From: Eledone cirrhosa | Taxonomy: Eukaryota > Mollusca > Cephalopoda > Octopoda > Eledonidae | Reading direction: 5' to 3' | Assembly (NCBI GenBank): GCA_964016885.1 | Contig: OZ024745.1 | Span: 51,351,992 to 51,415,991, forward strand | DNA length: 64,000 nt | Shown here: positions 62,699 to 64,000 of the stretch, one piece after another | Layout: the number at the start of each line of letters is the position of its first letter | Position numbering within the stretch: position 1 is the first letter of the stretch | The notes under the pieces: model-generated | The model's input: only the letters and a program-made list of their open reading frames with translations | Told to the model about the DNA's origin: nothing | Database searches by the model: none | Program-made: the position numbers and the translations under genes

Positions 62699-63962
62699 AC
62701 CTTGCTACATTATTCATGAACATTTTGAGCACTAACAGATGTTGTTTAAATATGTATAATGTGTGCGCAACAATATCACCACCCCTAAGTTACAAATAGT
62801 ACTTAACTGATGTTATATACTTGGGATTTTGGAAGGTTCATTCGTTAGTTGCATGAAGTAATTTCTGACTGTGAAAAGAATCTCGTCCATTTTGAGATTA
62901 TGTAGGTGATATTCTTGGAGACAAAAGATATATCCTTAAACCAAGGCTTACAAACTACCACATTTCAACATCGCCGTTAGAAATGCAGTTAAACTGTGAT
63001 TAGATTATTTTAAAATTGTAAACAAGGACCTAATATCTCACAATATGAGATATATTTGTAGAAATTACTCAAAAATACACCTTCCATTACAAATTTCAGT
63101 TGGAATAAATATACTATGAGGAAAATGAGTTGTACAATTTCTACTTTACAATAAGTGACGGGAGACATATTTGATATATTCTAGACTCATTAGCGAAGGA
63201 TATATTTCGATTATTTTGTTTTTATTTATTCTCAAAGTGGCATATTCTCTCGGGTATAAACGGTAACATTATGTAGCCATTGAATTCGACGTGCAGAATT
63301 GTCTATTTCTCATTTTGGAACAATTATCTTTTAGCGTATATATTAATGTTTATATACAAAACTTCGTTAATAATGACATCAAAAAGATGTAATAGTATCT
63401 CTCTCTCCAACTATGTCTTTCTCCGTCCCACCCTTTCTCTCTCTGTCTCTCACGCTCACTGTTTCTCTCTATACACACTGACACACACATATATATATAG
63501 ATATACTTTGATCCCCTTTGTTCAAATTAAATTCCTTATATCCAGCACCAAACAAAGTTTACCTGTATACATCAATTGATTGATCTTGAGAATAACCTCG
63601 AAAGAAAAAAACTTGCCGGAAGTCAATTTATGATCCATTTATCTAAATAATCGATTGATGAATAAGTTCTGGTGTCCATCAAAAGAAGGTTGAATGGTTG
63701 CTTAGGGAAAGTGTCTGTAGTAAACTTAGGCTGTTACATTGATATATTTCCTGTAAACCTTTTGTGTTAAGATACGTTTAAGATATCTTGATAGAACCAC
63801 GCAACTTTTGGGACATGATGGCATAAGTAGGAATGGTTGTACAGACAGAAATATGTACACAGAGATGGATGTTTAAATATATACGTCTATGTTTAAATGA
63901 ATATATTTATAAGTGTCTTTAAACCCGTCATTGTACATGTACTTTCCAGATCTCAATTTATC

Positions 63963-63968
<6 letters not shown>
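62634..63968. other. No recognisable gene; TA/TG patch at start
   Basis: (TA)n and (TG)n to about 62700, then AT-rich sequence. Nothing else is identified. Confidence 0.5.

Positions 63969-64000
<32 letters not shown>
63969..64000. repeat. (TA)n, running off the window
   Basis: Pure TA to the last base. Confidence 0.97.

Overview
The window looks like gene-poor, repeat-dense, AT-rich nuclear DNA from a coleoid cephalopod (octopus or squid). Five tRNA-derived SINE copies carry the box-B-like arm followed by the 'TTAACTTTGCCTTTCATCCTTACGG' type core (quoted here only as a family hallmark) that I associate with cephalopod SINEs. The remaining mass is LINEs, Penelope-like elements, palindromes and very long TA, CA, TC and ATCT microsatellites. 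I recognise no host protein-coding gene, no tRNA or rRNA gene and nothing prokaryotic. The species call is an inference.

Layout. 1-2407: decayed R4/R2-type LINE. 2408-10190: two Tx1-like (L1 superfamily) LINEs in tandem on the minus strand, separated and flanked by (AAT)n; the distal one is nearly complete. 10456-15847: repeats, a GIY-YIG endonuclease remnant, and a 2.5-kb RT + GIY-YIG (Penelope-like) element that ends in a hammerhead-like motif. 20060-20834: CR1/jockey-like LINE tail and a SINE. 22983-24297: nested inverted repeats with a 42-bp minisatellite and a palindrome carrying hammerheads. 24560-26045: CR1-like relic and (TC)n. 27565-27863: RTE-like tail. 30959-34615: two SINEs, a Penelope-like endonuclease fragment and two copies of its C-rich 3' region. 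35325-35895: giant TA tract. 38538-39250: RTE-like tail. 40988-43905: three inverted-repeat structures. 43883-50450: truncated Tx1-like LINE followed in tandem by a nearly complete one with an intact ORF1, all within (ATCT)n. 50512-51371: tandem pair of hammerhead-bearing units. 52430-54448: SINE, RTE tail and palindromes. 56443-58260: dead mariner, R4-like fragments and a SINE end. 61234-62633: two more inverted-repeat elements. Other long stretches hold nothing I can identify.

Two patterns tie the window together. First, the Tx1-like LINEs carry 3' tails of the same microsatellite that borders their 5' ends (AAT for one subfamily, ATCT for the other), as expected for insertion into microsatellites or into earlier copies' tails. 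Second, several unrelated repeats share the complete layout of a type I hammerhead ribozyme: stem I, CUGANGA, stem II hairpin, GAAA, a self-complementary stem III and a UH cleavage position. Nine copies look structurally intact by hand folding and three more are degenerate. They sit in the arms of palindromes, in a tandem 390-bp pair that resembles a metazoan retrozyme, and after the RT + GIY-YIG element. This is the most interesting signal here.
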